A stretch of DNA of 64,000 nucleotides from DATFVA01 sp963747755 (GTDB lineage Bacteria > Bacteroidota > Ignavibacteria > Ignavibacteriales > Ignavibacteriaceae), in contig CAVVGK010000011.1 in the NCBI GenBank assembly GCA_963747755.1, forward strand, positions 558,001-622,000, given 5' to 3'. The position numbers and the translations under genes were made by a program. Each line of letters opens with the position of its first letter. Within the stretch, counting starts at the first letter, position 1. The notes under the pieces were generated by a model. That model saw nothing but the letters and a program-made list of their open reading frames with translations, had not been told where the DNA came from and did no database searches. Of the stretch, positions 43,274-51,410 are shown one piece after another.

Positions 43274-43710
43274 TTACTTGAGCAACAACATCTTCTTCGA
43301 ACTCACATAGTCGTTCACTCGTAATTGGTATATATAAACACCGCTTGCAAGTCTTGAATGCTTTCCTCTTGTCTTGGCAGACGATAATTAATTGGTAGAA
43401 AGTTAAAATCTGTATCGAATGAAAAATAATAAAAAGTGTTACTACTACATCCTGAATAAGGAATTATAGGGAAACTTTTTACCGGCGGATAGTTTCCGGC
43501 CTTAACCATGAATGGATTAGCATCTGTAATCGCAAACTCATCCATATTCCCTCGAAGGGGGATATGTGGTTGTTGGGGATCTTCTCCCCACCCTTTGTCC
43601 AATAAATCCCCAAATTGTGGACAAGCATTTTGTGAATAAGCATTGTTTAAGAAAGTGACCATAAAAATGACAATTGAGAACCTTTTGTAAAATGGCAAAT
43701 TGAGTTGCAT
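43274..43710 (-). pseudogene. Frameshifted remnant of a T9SS-sorted secreted protein
   Basis: The first frame (from 43710) opens with a signal peptide (MQLNLPFYKRFSIVIFMVTF, ending NNAYSQ). It continues for about 110 residues (ACPQFGDLLDKGWGED...INYRLPRQ), then runs out at 43315. In another frame of the same strand, 43387-43274 encodes SRLASGVYIYQLRVNDYV and then SSKKMLLLK plus stop. This is the hallmark end of a type A type IX secretion sorting domain. The upstream half of that domain is missing, so a deletion and frameshift broke the gene. Confidence 0.65.
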
Positions 43711-43722
43711 TTTACCCCTCCA

Positions 43723-45096
43723 TCATTTATTTAATAAAATAATAAAGGCCTTGCTGCCTTTATCTCCCACTGCAGCAGCTGTGCTGCCTTTCATTTTTAC
43801 GCTTCGCCATATTATTGGACTTTGAGGATCATAAGGCAGCCCCAGCTGTTCCCAGCTTACCCCATTAAAATGCCTGAGTGTGTTCCTGTCTCCCGCTATT
43901 ATATAATCATTCGATCCATTTCCCCTGATTGAAGCTATGAAACCCCTGTAGTATGTTCCGGGGTTTCCGCCTATAAAGTTCTCCGGCAGTGATCTTACAT
44001 AGTCCCAGCTGACATTCTTATACCGGAATAAAAGGTTACCCCCGGTGTAGACCGTATTATTTTCATCTACCCATACCGACGCCAGTTCCCCGTATAGCAT
44101 TTGAAATAATTCATTCTCGGTTATTATGCCCGAATTGATCATTACTGAAAACTGATTGCTTCCACCTTTTAGAAGTATTCCTTTTAGTTCCGGTGTATAA
44201 TCACCCGAAATATAAATCTCATTCCCATTTTTCCCATAAATATCGGTTAAAGGCAGTTCTGTTCCGCTTTCTATTCTGCTCCAGTCGCTGCCATCGTAAT
44301 GAGCAATATTTCCGTTATCCCCGACTACGTATAAATCGCTGCTGCTTGTTCCCCAGATTTTGTTCATCTGATATGGGCCCCAAACGTTGGTAGGTATTAT
44401 AATCGGGACATATTGATTGCCGTCCCAATGAATCACACCATTTCCACAAAACCAAATATCATTCGCGTTAAATTCAATAATAGATTGTATGGGATTATAA
44501 AAAGGTTGCCCCTGATAATAATATGGAATACGCTCAAGGAGCCAGTTAACCCCATCCCAATGAGCAGCATTATATCTTCTTGTAAATCCTGTAGAATCAT
44601 AGTCATAAATCTCACCTACAGCCCAAAAATTATTTTCATCTACAATATCCACATCCCAAAGTATGCTGCTGTTTCCTGTGCTAGGGTCACCTAGTTCAAA
44701 TGTCTGGTAAGAAAAATTATGTGTTGTTGTATCTAGAGTCGCAGTATGAAAAATGCTGCTTGTATCAGTTTGTTCTGAATTATCAGCAATTGCTACGAAG
44801 TTATATGTCCTGCCGGGTGTTAATGAATCAATATATATTACAATATCATTCCTGCTTAAATTGTTTACCTGAGCAAGGGACGTTCCATCTTTATTTAATT
44901 GCACATTTACAGGAAGTGTAAAATTCTCAAGCGTCAGCTTAAGCCAAACTTCTGTACAGGAAACATTTTCAGATGTAACAGTTATTCTTGCCGCAGGAGG
45001 TATTACCGGCGGGGCCACAGGAGGATTATCCTTTTTACAAGAGGAAATCAGGAGTGTGAGAAACATTATTAGAAAACCTAAAAGAAATATTTTCAT
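43723..45096 (-). CDS. Lipoprotein with repeated beta-propeller-like motifs
   Basis: 457 aa from the ATG at 45096. This gives a lipoprotein signal (MKIFLLGFLIMFLTLLISSC, then KKDNPP); longer starts spoil the signal. A proline-rich linker is followed by a fibronectin-like domain (ITVTSENVSCTEVWLKLTLEN). About six blade-like repeats follow, built around NDIWFCGNGVIHWDG, SSDLYVVGDNGNIAHYDG and NDYIIAGDRNTLRHFNG. Each pairs an Asn/Ser-Asp start with WDG or FNG. Probably surface-exposed; function unknown. It lies 12 bases upstream of the broken T9SS cargo gene. Confidence 0.75.
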   Translation of the reverse strand: MKIFLLGFLIMFLTLLISSCKKDNPPVAPPVIPPAARITVTSENVSCTEVWLKLTLENFTLPVNVQLNKDGTSLAQVNNLSRNDIVIYIDSLTPGRTYNFVAIADNSEQTDTSSIFHTATLDTTTHNFSYQTFELGDPSTGNSSILWDVDIVDENNFWAVGEIYDYDSTGFTRRYNAAHWDGVNWLLERIPYYYQGQPFYNPIQSIIEFNANDIWFCGNGVIHWDGNQYVPIIIPTNVWGPYQMNKIWGTSSSDLYVVGDNGNIAHYDGSDWSRIESGTELPLTDIYGKNGNEIYISGDYTPELKGILLKGGSNQFSVMINSGIITENELFQMLYGELASVWVDENNTVYTGGNLLFRYKNVSWDYVRSLPENFIGGNPGTYYRGFIASIRGNGSNDYIIAGDRNTLRHFNGVSWEQLGLPYDPQSPIIWRSVKMKGSTAAAVGDKGSKAFIILLNK

Positions 45097-45369
45097 ATCT
45101 ACCCTTATATAAAAATAAAATAGTGTGGTAACGAAATTGAAGTAGTTCCGAATACCCACTGTATAGAACCCTAAAGAAGCATACATATAATTACAACATT
45201 AAAAACCCAGAGTCAAATTAAATATCTATTAAAGACTGAAAGTTACAATTTGCTTGATAATAGCAAATAATATATCGGCGGATTAACCTGTAATTGATTA
45301 AAATACGGGCTTTGATTTGTTTAGGCTAAATATCCTTGTGCCCCGGTAATGAATTAGGATACCGGAATT

Positions 45370-46074
45370 TTATTCCATATGATGCATCATCATTGTTTTA
45401 TTTCCCATCATCTTTGGGCTGAGGTAGGGGATGCCGAGGTTCAGTCCTCTTAAAATAAAAATCAATGCAAGCATAAAGGCTAATACGGGTATTGCCCTGC
45501 TGATCTTTTTCCTCACGTTAAGACTGATGAGTTTTCCGAAAAGTGATACCGCGAGCATCGCTGGTACAGTTCCTAATCCGAATAGTACCATAAACAGCAT
45601 GCCGGTTACGGGAGAACCTGTGGCGGCGGCTCCTGCCAGTCCAATATAAACGAATCCGCATGGAAGAAAGCCGTTCAGGAAACCGATTAACAGGAAGGAA
45701 GGCAGACTGGTTCTCTTAAAAAGCTTCCCTATTGATCGCTTCAGGGGTTCAGTGACCTTCATGATGATGTTCATACCAAGGAATTTGTTCTTGTATTTAG
45801 CGGGTATTACAAGCAGAATAATGATGATCACCCCGAGTGCAATGGAAAGACTTTGCTGGTATCCCCAGGCAACGAATCCTTTGCCAAGGAAACCGAACGC
45901 CAGACCCATTATACCGTATGAGATTAATCTTCCGAAATTATATAGAACTCTCCCTGAGAAGAAAACAATATTGGAGGATTTTGGTACCGGCAGTGCGACG
46001 GCAATTGGTCCGCACATCCCGATACAATGAAAGCTACCGAGGAAACCTATTGTTAAAGCTGTTAATAGTTCCAT
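45370..46074 (-). CDS. SafE/DsbD-like membrane protein of the cbb3 locus
   Basis: 234 aa with six helices. The family start LTIGFLGSFHCIGMCGPIAVALP carries the Cys/His metal-like motif, repeated in LLIGFLNGFLPCGFVYIGLAGAAATGS. Proteins of this type sit in many cco clusters and are thought to help copper delivery to the oxidase. The C-terminus here ends in a Met/His cluster (MMGNKTMMMHHME), which suits Cu(I) binding (inference). It is the last gene of the operon, 1 base after ccoH. Confidence 0.82.
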   Translation of the reverse strand: MELLTALTIGFLGSFHCIGMCGPIAVALPVPKSSNIVFFSGRVLYNFGRLISYGIMGLAFGFLGKGFVAWGYQQSLSIALGVIIIILLVIPAKYKNKFLGMNIIMKVTEPLKRSIGKLFKRTSLPSFLLIGFLNGFLPCGFVYIGLAGAAATGSPVTGMLFMVLFGLGTVPAMLAVSLFGKLISLNVRKKISRAIPVLAFMLALIFILRGLNLGIPYLSPKMMGNKTMMMHHME

Positions 46075-46075
46075 A

Positions 46076-46528
46076 TTAATTTATGATAATTGATTTTTCT
46101 GTATAAAAATCTTTTCCTCCCATACCCCATTCTACTTTAACTTTCCATAACCCTTTTTCGAGTGCGGCCGTGTTAACCAGCTGGGTATTGTTATCCAGGA
46201 CTGACACTGGAACAGCAAAATCTTTTTTAGATCCGGAAGGCCGGTAGAAATAAATGGTGCCCGAAGCTTTCTTATCGAATACAGAATCAGGGAAAGAGAG
46301 TCTCACTATGTTTTTGCTGAATAGTATACCAACATCTTTTCCAAGTTCGCTGGTATTATTAATTTTATTTATCCTGTCCTGGTACTGCAGTTCTTTGCTG
46401 TAATAATCTTTTGTAACGAGATCAACGTCCTGGTTCATAAAAACATAAACGATGCCGATAAGTATTGCCATAAAAACTATGATCGACAAAAGTATGCCGG
46501 TTCCCCAGTTCCATTTAATCTTTTTCAT
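46076..46528 (-). CDS. ccoH: FixH/CcoH family protein
   Basis: 150 aa. One N-terminal membrane helix (ILLSIIVFMAILIGIVYVFM) is followed by a small periplasmic beta domain beginning VTKDYYSKELQYQDRI, the FixH hallmark. It assists maturation of the cbb3 oxidase, probably with the copper ATPase. It overlaps the end of ccoG by 14 bases. Confidence 0.88.
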   Translation of the reverse strand: MKKIKWNWGTGILLSIIVFMAILIGIVYVFMNQDVDLVTKDYYSKELQYQDRINKINNTSELGKDVGILFSKNIVRLSFPDSVFDKKASGTIYFYRPSGSKKDFAVPVSVLDNNTQLVNTAALEKGLWKVKVEWGMGGKDFYTEKSIIIN

Positions 46529-47963
46529 CGTGCTCCTTTTCTGCCGGTTCTTTTTCTACAGGTCCGAGGAATGAGGTTTTTAAGTCATTTAATTTTTTGC
46601 CGTTTGAATATACTCCGATGTTTAACGGAGTATTCATAGCTTTAAGATCTCTCTGATCCAGCACTACCATAAACTTACCATCGTAAATTTCCTGGGGCTT
46701 GAGATCAATAGGTTTTCCTATAAGCTCGAGCTTACCTTCCATATTCTCAAGCTTGAGCTCGATATTGGTTTCCTTGTAGGTTTTATTGACGATGTTAATG
46801 TCGTACAGATTGCTGACTTTATGATCGGCCTGTTTCTGGTAAAGCATACCCGGCGTGCGGAGGACATTGAAATCATAATCGGTTCTTGCTGAAAGCAGGT
46901 AGCCGAGGACGCCGATTAAAACTACAAGAATTACCGAATAAAATATCGCCCGGGGAGTAAACCTGAATTTGGATTTGTTCTCTATCGAATTAAGAGAGGC
47001 ATATTTTATGAGTCCTCTCGGTCTTTTAACTTTGTCCATTACGTCATCACAGGCATCTATACAGGCTGTGCAGTTAACGCACTCGAGCTGAATCCCGTTT
47101 CTGATGTCGATTCCGGTGGGACAAACATCCACGCACAGGTGACAGTCGATGCAGTCACCCAGCCCCGACTGATTTTCATTCTTGCGTATCTTTCCTCTGG
47201 GTTCACCGCGCACATTATCATATGCAATCACAACTGAATCCCTATCGAGTAATACACCCTGAAGTCTGCCGTAGGGACAAACGATCGTACATGCCTGCTC
47301 ACGAAAATATGAGAACACCCAGTAAAACACGCCTGAGAATGCCAGTATTGAAATCAGTCCCTCTACATGCTCTGCGGGAGGGTCGGTGATAATCTTAATT
47401 AGATTATCCATCCCTATCAGGTATGACAGAAAGATATTCGAAATAAAAAAGGATATGACAAAAAATATAACATACTTGCTTACTTTTTTAATTGTCTTTT
47501 TAGAATCCCAGGGTGCCTCAGAGAGCTTCTTCTGCTGCTGCCAGTCGCCTTCCAGCCAGAACTCTATCTTACGGAATACCATTTCCATAAAGATCGTCTG
47601 GGGACAGGCCCACCCGCAGAAAACCCTCCCGAATACCGCCGTAAACAGAATGATAAATACAATTATTGCAATCATCGCAATTACGAAGAGGTAAAGATCG
47701 TGGGGACCGAAAGGAATTCCGAAAAGGATGAAATTCCGGTTAATAAAATCGAACAACATAAACTGATGCCCGTTCACTTTTATCAATGGCATTCCAATAA
47801 GTATTACAAGAAGCAGAAAACTAACCAGCGTTCTTGCATTATAGAACCTGCCGGAAGGTTTTTTAGGATATATCCAGTTCCTGTTTCCTTCTTTGCTTAC
47901 CGTCGAAAGCTGATCCCTGAACGAATCATCGGTTTCTTTTATTTCTGTCTTTTCTTCATTCAT
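46515..47963 (-). CDS. ccoG: Cytochrome c oxidase accessory protein CcoG (polyferredoxin)
   Basis: 482 aa from the ATG at 47963; an earlier upstream start would run into ccoP and lacks support. Membrane helices with FCGWACPQTIF are followed by two [4Fe-4S] motifs (CIDCHLCVDVCP and CVNCTACIDACD). A C-terminal immunoglobulin-like domain closes the protein (YDINIVNKTYKETNIELKLENMEG). It is reported to act in cbb3 assembly as a Cu(II) reductase feeding Cu(I). It follows ccoP by 25 bases. Confidence 0.93.
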   Translation of the reverse strand: MNEEKTEIKETDDSFRDQLSTVSKEGNRNWIYPKKPSGRFYNARTLVSFLLLVILIGMPLIKVNGHQFMLFDFINRNFILFGIPFGPHDLYLFVIAMIAIIVFIILFTAVFGRVFCGWACPQTIFMEMVFRKIEFWLEGDWQQQKKLSEAPWDSKKTIKKVSKYVIFFVISFFISNIFLSYLIGMDNLIKIITDPPAEHVEGLISILAFSGVFYWVFSYFREQACTIVCPYGRLQGVLLDRDSVVIAYDNVRGEPRGKIRKNENQSGLGDCIDCHLCVDVCPTGIDIRNGIQLECVNCTACIDACDDVMDKVKRPRGLIKYASLNSIENKSKFRFTPRAIFYSVILVVLIGVLGYLLSARTDYDFNVLRTPGMLYQKQADHKVSNLYDINIVNKTYKETNIELKLENMEGKLELIGKPIDLKPQEIYDGKFMVVLDQRDLKAMNTPLNIGVYSNGKKLNDLKTSFLGPVEKEPAEKEHDEKD

Positions 47964-47988
47964 CTTATCATATCCATATTTAGCTGAA

Positions 47989-48861
47989 TTATTGGTTGAC
48001 TTGCGTACTATCGCCCTCCCAGATTGTTCCCTGTGGTTCTTTAGGGTTTGCAGGATGGGTTCCCTGCAGGGAGAGAACATAGCTGGCCACCTCCTGCATC
48101 TGTTTCGGGTTTAACTGTGTCTGCCAGCTTACCATGCCTTTTGCCGGGACGCCGTATTTAATAGTTTTAAATATATTCTTTATACCGCCTCCATGAATCC
48201 AGTATTTGTCGGTAAGATTTGGACCAACAATGCCGCCTGCATCAGGACCGTGGCATGGGACGCAGTTGGAATTGTAAATATCTTTTCCTGATTCAAGGTC
48301 ATTCTGATCATTAAGCCTGGTGACAGTTTCTTCTGTAACAAAAGCTCCTGAGGCTTCAAGCTGGGCTCTCTGAATTGAATATGCCTGCATTTCGGCTTCA
48401 TACTCATCAACCTGGGATTTTCCAGCCGAAAATACTTCATAATTAAACATATAATAAACAGCAAAAATTACTGTGGCATAAAAAAGATAGTTAAACCAGG
48501 GCGGGACTTTGTTATCAAGTTCCTTAATACCGTCATAATCATCCTCCATCAGAATCTCATCTTCTCTATCAAGAGGAGCCGCCTTGGTCATTGCCTGTCG
48601 TATGCGGGCCCATAGTGAGGCTTTTTCCGGTTCTTCAACCGCTTTCTCTTCTTCTATGATCTCTTCTGTACCGAAGTACATAAATCCGTATATGATTGCA
48701 AGGATCAGGATAAAGAAGAAAATTCCGAGTATCTTATAATAACCCGGACCGAGAACTCCTTCATGTTGTGTAACAGCCTCCTGTGCGAAGAGATTGATCT
48801 GCATAAGCAGTAAAGAAACCGCAAAAATGACCTTCATTAAAAATTTTTTATTTATCTTCAT
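47989..48861 (-). CDS. ccoP: cbb3 oxidase subunit CcoP, single-haem form
   Basis: 290 aa from the ATG at 48861 with AGGTGA upstream; a GTG 9 bases earlier is less likely. It has a signal-like helix, a second helix (YYKILGIFFFILILAIIYGFMYFG), and the CcoP-type VPPWFNYLFYATVIFAVYYMF helix. There is just one cytochrome c domain (NCVPCHGPDAGG, distal Met region in GVPAKGMVSW). Proteobacterial CcoP has two haems. One haem is a known variant in Bacteroidota-like lineages. It overlaps ccoQ by 14 bases. Confidence 0.9.
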   Translation of the reverse strand: MKINKKFLMKVIFAVSLLLMQINLFAQEAVTQHEGVLGPGYYKILGIFFFILILAIIYGFMYFGTEEIIEEEKAVEEPEKASLWARIRQAMTKAAPLDREDEILMEDDYDGIKELDNKVPPWFNYLFYATVIFAVYYMFNYEVFSAGKSQVDEYEAEMQAYSIQRAQLEASGAFVTEETVTRLNDQNDLESGKDIYNSNCVPCHGPDAGGIVGPNLTDKYWIHGGGIKNIFKTIKYGVPAKGMVSWQTQLNPKQMQEVASYVLSLQGTHPANPKEPQGTIWEGDSTQVNQ

Positions 48862-49060
48862 TATAGTCACCTGTAATGATTTTATGCTGATTATTTTCGA
48901 GATCGAGAGGGAGTTCTCCCATTTTTTTAAGGTATCCTTTATCTGCCCTCAGTGCCCAAACAAGCAGGGCGACAAAGAAAACAAAAAAGACAATAAGAGA
49001 AAACAACGGGTATGCTGCAATTCCTTCGATCGATTCAAGATATTTACTTGCCATTTCCAT
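48848..49060 (-). CDS. ccoQ: CcoQ-like small subunit
   Basis: 70 aa with one membrane helix (YPLFSLIVFFVFFVALLVWALR) and a charged cytoplasmic tail. Size and position between ccoNO and ccoP fit CcoQ, which stabilises the core oxidase. Sequence similarity in this family is weak, so the call rests on layout. Its start follows the ccoNO stop by 10 bases, with AGGAAT upstream. Confidence 0.82.
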   Translation of the reverse strand: MEMASKYLESIEGIAAYPLFSLIVFFVFFVALLVWALRADKGYLKKMGELPLDLENNQHKIITGDYNEDK

Positions 49061-49070
49061 TAGTTATTCC

Positions 49071-51215
49071 TCATTTCTTTTCAGTTAAAGGATTACCTTT
49101 GATGTCGGTACCGAGCCTTTGCAGATATGCTATCAGTGCGATTATTTCTTTATTGGGCTCAGCAGGGACACCATTCTTCTGTAAGTCAGCGGCCAACTCT
49201 TCCGACTGTTTTTTCAGATCTTCATTTGCTGCATGCTCGTAACCTTCACGGTACGGGACTCCTACTGATCTGAGTCCTCTTATCTTCGAGGTAGTGTCGG
49301 AAGTATCAAGATCCTGTGTAAGCAGCCATGGATATGAAGGCATAATTGAACCGGGCGACATCTGCCGCGGGTTCTCCATATGGAGGTAGTGCCACATATT
49401 CGGATACTTTCCACCTTCCCTGTGAAGATCGGGTCCGGTTCTCTTTGATCCCCATAAGAAAGGATGGTCATAAACATATTCACCCGCCTTCGAATATTCA
49501 CCGTATCTTTCGGTTTCTGAACGGAAAGGCCTGACAAGCTGCGAATGACAGTTATTGCAGCCTTCTCTTATGTATATATCCCTTCCCTGTAGTTCAAGAG
49601 GCGTGTAAGGCTTTACGCTTGAGATCGTGGGGATATTTGATTTGACAAGAAAAGTCGGAAGGAATTCAACGATTCCTCCGATCAGAATAACAACAGTGGA
49701 AGCTATAAGGAAGTACATTGGCTTTCCTTCCAGCCAGCGGTGCCTGGTTCCTCTGGAGAATCTGTCGTTAATATTTACAAGTGCCGGGGCTTCAGCTTCT
49801 TCCTCGGCAATAAAGGTACCCTGTTTCGCTGTTTTGATCAGATTGTAAACCATCATAATTACACCTGAGAAGTACAGCAGTCCGCCTATTGCCCTTATAA
49901 TATACATCGGGATGATCTGGAGCGTAGTCTCAAGGAAATTGGGATACTGAAGGAGACCGAGCGGCGTGAATTGTTTCCACATAAGCGACTGTGTAATACC
50001 CGACCAATACATTGATGCTGCATAAAATACGATTCCCAGCATCCCTATCCAGAAATGAGCATTAGCAAGTTTCTTCGAGTAGAGTTCTGTTTTATAGATC
50101 CTTGGTATTAACCAATATAAAATTCCGAAGGTCAGGAAGCCGTTCCAACCAAGGGCACCTATATGAACGTGGGCAATTATCCAGTCGGTAAAGTGTGCAA
50201 TTGCATTAACATTTTTAAGGGAAAGCATAGGACCCTCGAAGGTCGCCATTCCGTATGCTGTAATTGCAACAACCATAAATTTGAGAATGGGATCTTCACG
50301 GACCTTATCCCAGGCACCCCTCAACGTGAGAAGACCGTTTATCATACCGCCCCACGACGGCGCAATCAGCATAATCGAAAAAGCTGTTCCCAGCGACTGA
50401 GCCCAGTTCGGGAGAGATGAATACAGCAGATGATGAGGGCCGGCCCAGATGTAAATAAATATTAAGGCCCAGAAATGTATGATTGACAACCTGTAGGAAT
50501 AAATCGGACGGTTTGCCGCTTTGGGAAGATAGTAGTACATCAATCCCAGGTATGGTGTTGTAAGAAAGAATGCAACTGCATTATGTCCGTACCACCACTG
50601 AACCAGTGCATCCTGCACTCCGGCGTATACAGGGTAGCTTTTCATAAAAGTTACCGGAATTTCAATTGAATTTACGATATGCAGAACAGCCACAGTTACC
50701 CAGGTAGCGATGTAGAACCAGATTGCCACATAAATGTGACTCTCCCTTCGTTTAAGTATTGTTCCGAACATATTTATTCCGAACACAATCCAAACGATGG
50801 CTATTGCAATATCGATGGGCCATTCAAGCTCAGCGTATTCTTTGCTTGTAGTAAAACCCATTGCAAGGGTAAGTGCGGCGGCGACTATTATAAGCTGCCA
50901 TCCCCAGAAGTGGATTTTACTCAGCAGATCGCTATACATTCTTGCTTTGCATAGACGCTGAAGGGAATGATAAACGCCCATAAATATTGCGTTACCTACA
51001 AAAGCAAAAATTACAGCATTCGTATGAATAGGCCGTATCCTTCCGAATGTAGTAAACTGAAGGTTAAAGTTAAGAGAAGGTAAAAACAGCTGGGAGGCAA
51101 TCGTTAGTCCTACCAGCATACCGATTACTCCCCAGAAGGCAGTAGCGATAGCAAAATTCTTTACGATTTTATTATCGTAACTAAACTGTTCTAACTGCAT
51201 AAGAGCATTCTCCAT
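49071..51215 (-). CDS. ccoNO: Fused cbb3 oxidase subunits I and II (CcoN-CcoO)
   Basis: 714 aa. Residues about 1-480 are the haem-copper oxidase subunit I with twelve helices. Haem and Cu ligands are recognisable in RPIHTNAVIFAFVGNAIF, WWYGHNAVAFFLT, and AGPHHLLYSSLPNW. A linker leads into CcoO, with a membrane anchor and one c-type haem (REGCNNCHSQLVRPF, near residue 554) plus a distal Met in the MSPGSIMPSYPWL region. The fusion ties electron entry to the catalytic subunit in fixed 1:1 ratio. Family fusions of this kind are known in Bacteroidota. Confidence 0.95.
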   Translation of the reverse strand: MENALMQLEQFSYDNKIVKNFAIATAFWGVIGMLVGLTIASQLFLPSLNFNLQFTTFGRIRPIHTNAVIFAFVGNAIFMGVYHSLQRLCKARMYSDLLSKIHFWGWQLIIVAAALTLAMGFTTSKEYAELEWPIDIAIAIVWIVFGINMFGTILKRRESHIYVAIWFYIATWVTVAVLHIVNSIEIPVTFMKSYPVYAGVQDALVQWWYGHNAVAFFLTTPYLGLMYYYLPKAANRPIYSYRLSIIHFWALIFIYIWAGPHHLLYSSLPNWAQSLGTAFSIMLIAPSWGGMINGLLTLRGAWDKVREDPILKFMVVAITAYGMATFEGPMLSLKNVNAIAHFTDWIIAHVHIGALGWNGFLTFGILYWLIPRIYKTELYSKKLANAHFWIGMLGIVFYAASMYWSGITQSLMWKQFTPLGLLQYPNFLETTLQIIPMYIIRAIGGLLYFSGVIMMVYNLIKTAKQGTFIAEEEAEAPALVNINDRFSRGTRHRWLEGKPMYFLIASTVVILIGGIVEFLPTFLVKSNIPTISSVKPYTPLELQGRDIYIREGCNNCHSQLVRPFRSETERYGEYSKAGEYVYDHPFLWGSKRTGPDLHREGGKYPNMWHYLHMENPRQMSPGSIMPSYPWLLTQDLDTSDTTSKIRGLRSVGVPYREGYEHAANEDLKKQSEELAADLQKNGVPAEPNKEIIALIAYLQRLGTDIKGNPLTEKK

Positions 51216-51230
51216 AGAGTGAATTGGGAA

Positions 51231-51410
51231 CTATTTTTTCTTTTTTTCAATATCCTTCTCCCTTTTTTCTTTCCTGTCCTCAAAAAGTATTCTAACCGAA
51301 GGTGTATATGTATCTTTATATTGACCGCTTTTAACGGCCCAGAGAAAGGCAGCCAGGAAGCCGATGGCCACAAGCAGACTGAATCCTATTAAAACGACTA
51401 TTACCGAGAT
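51231..51410 (-). CDS. ccoS: cbb3 assembly protein CcoS, apparently with an ATC start codon
   Basis: The frame encodes a clear CcoS: (I/M)SVIVVLIGFSLLVAIGF, then LAAFLWAVKSGQY, then KDTYTPSVRILFED and a Lys-rich tail, 59 residues. One helix is followed by the family's WAVKSGQYxDTYTPSVR motif. Reading upstream in this frame shows no ATG, GTG or TTG before the helix. The codon where relatives have Met is ATC at 51410-51408, and GAGAGG stands 6 bases before it. The frame overlaps the end of ccoI by 10 bases. CcoS is needed to insert copper/haem into the oxidase. Confidence 0.8.
   Translation of the reverse strand: MSVIVVLIGFSLLVAIGFLAAFLWAVKSGQYKDTYTPSVRILFEDRKEKREKDIEKKKK

Noticed and set aside
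43723..45096. Considered as a T9SS cargo protein
   Set aside because: It has a lipoprotein signal and no LASGVY..KKMLL-type C-terminal sorting domain; the sorting domain nearby belongs to the separate broken gene.
51191..51373. 60-codon minus-strand ORF across the ccoNO start
   Set aside because: It is a shadow of the real ccoS frame, which gives a clear family match in another frame of the same strand.
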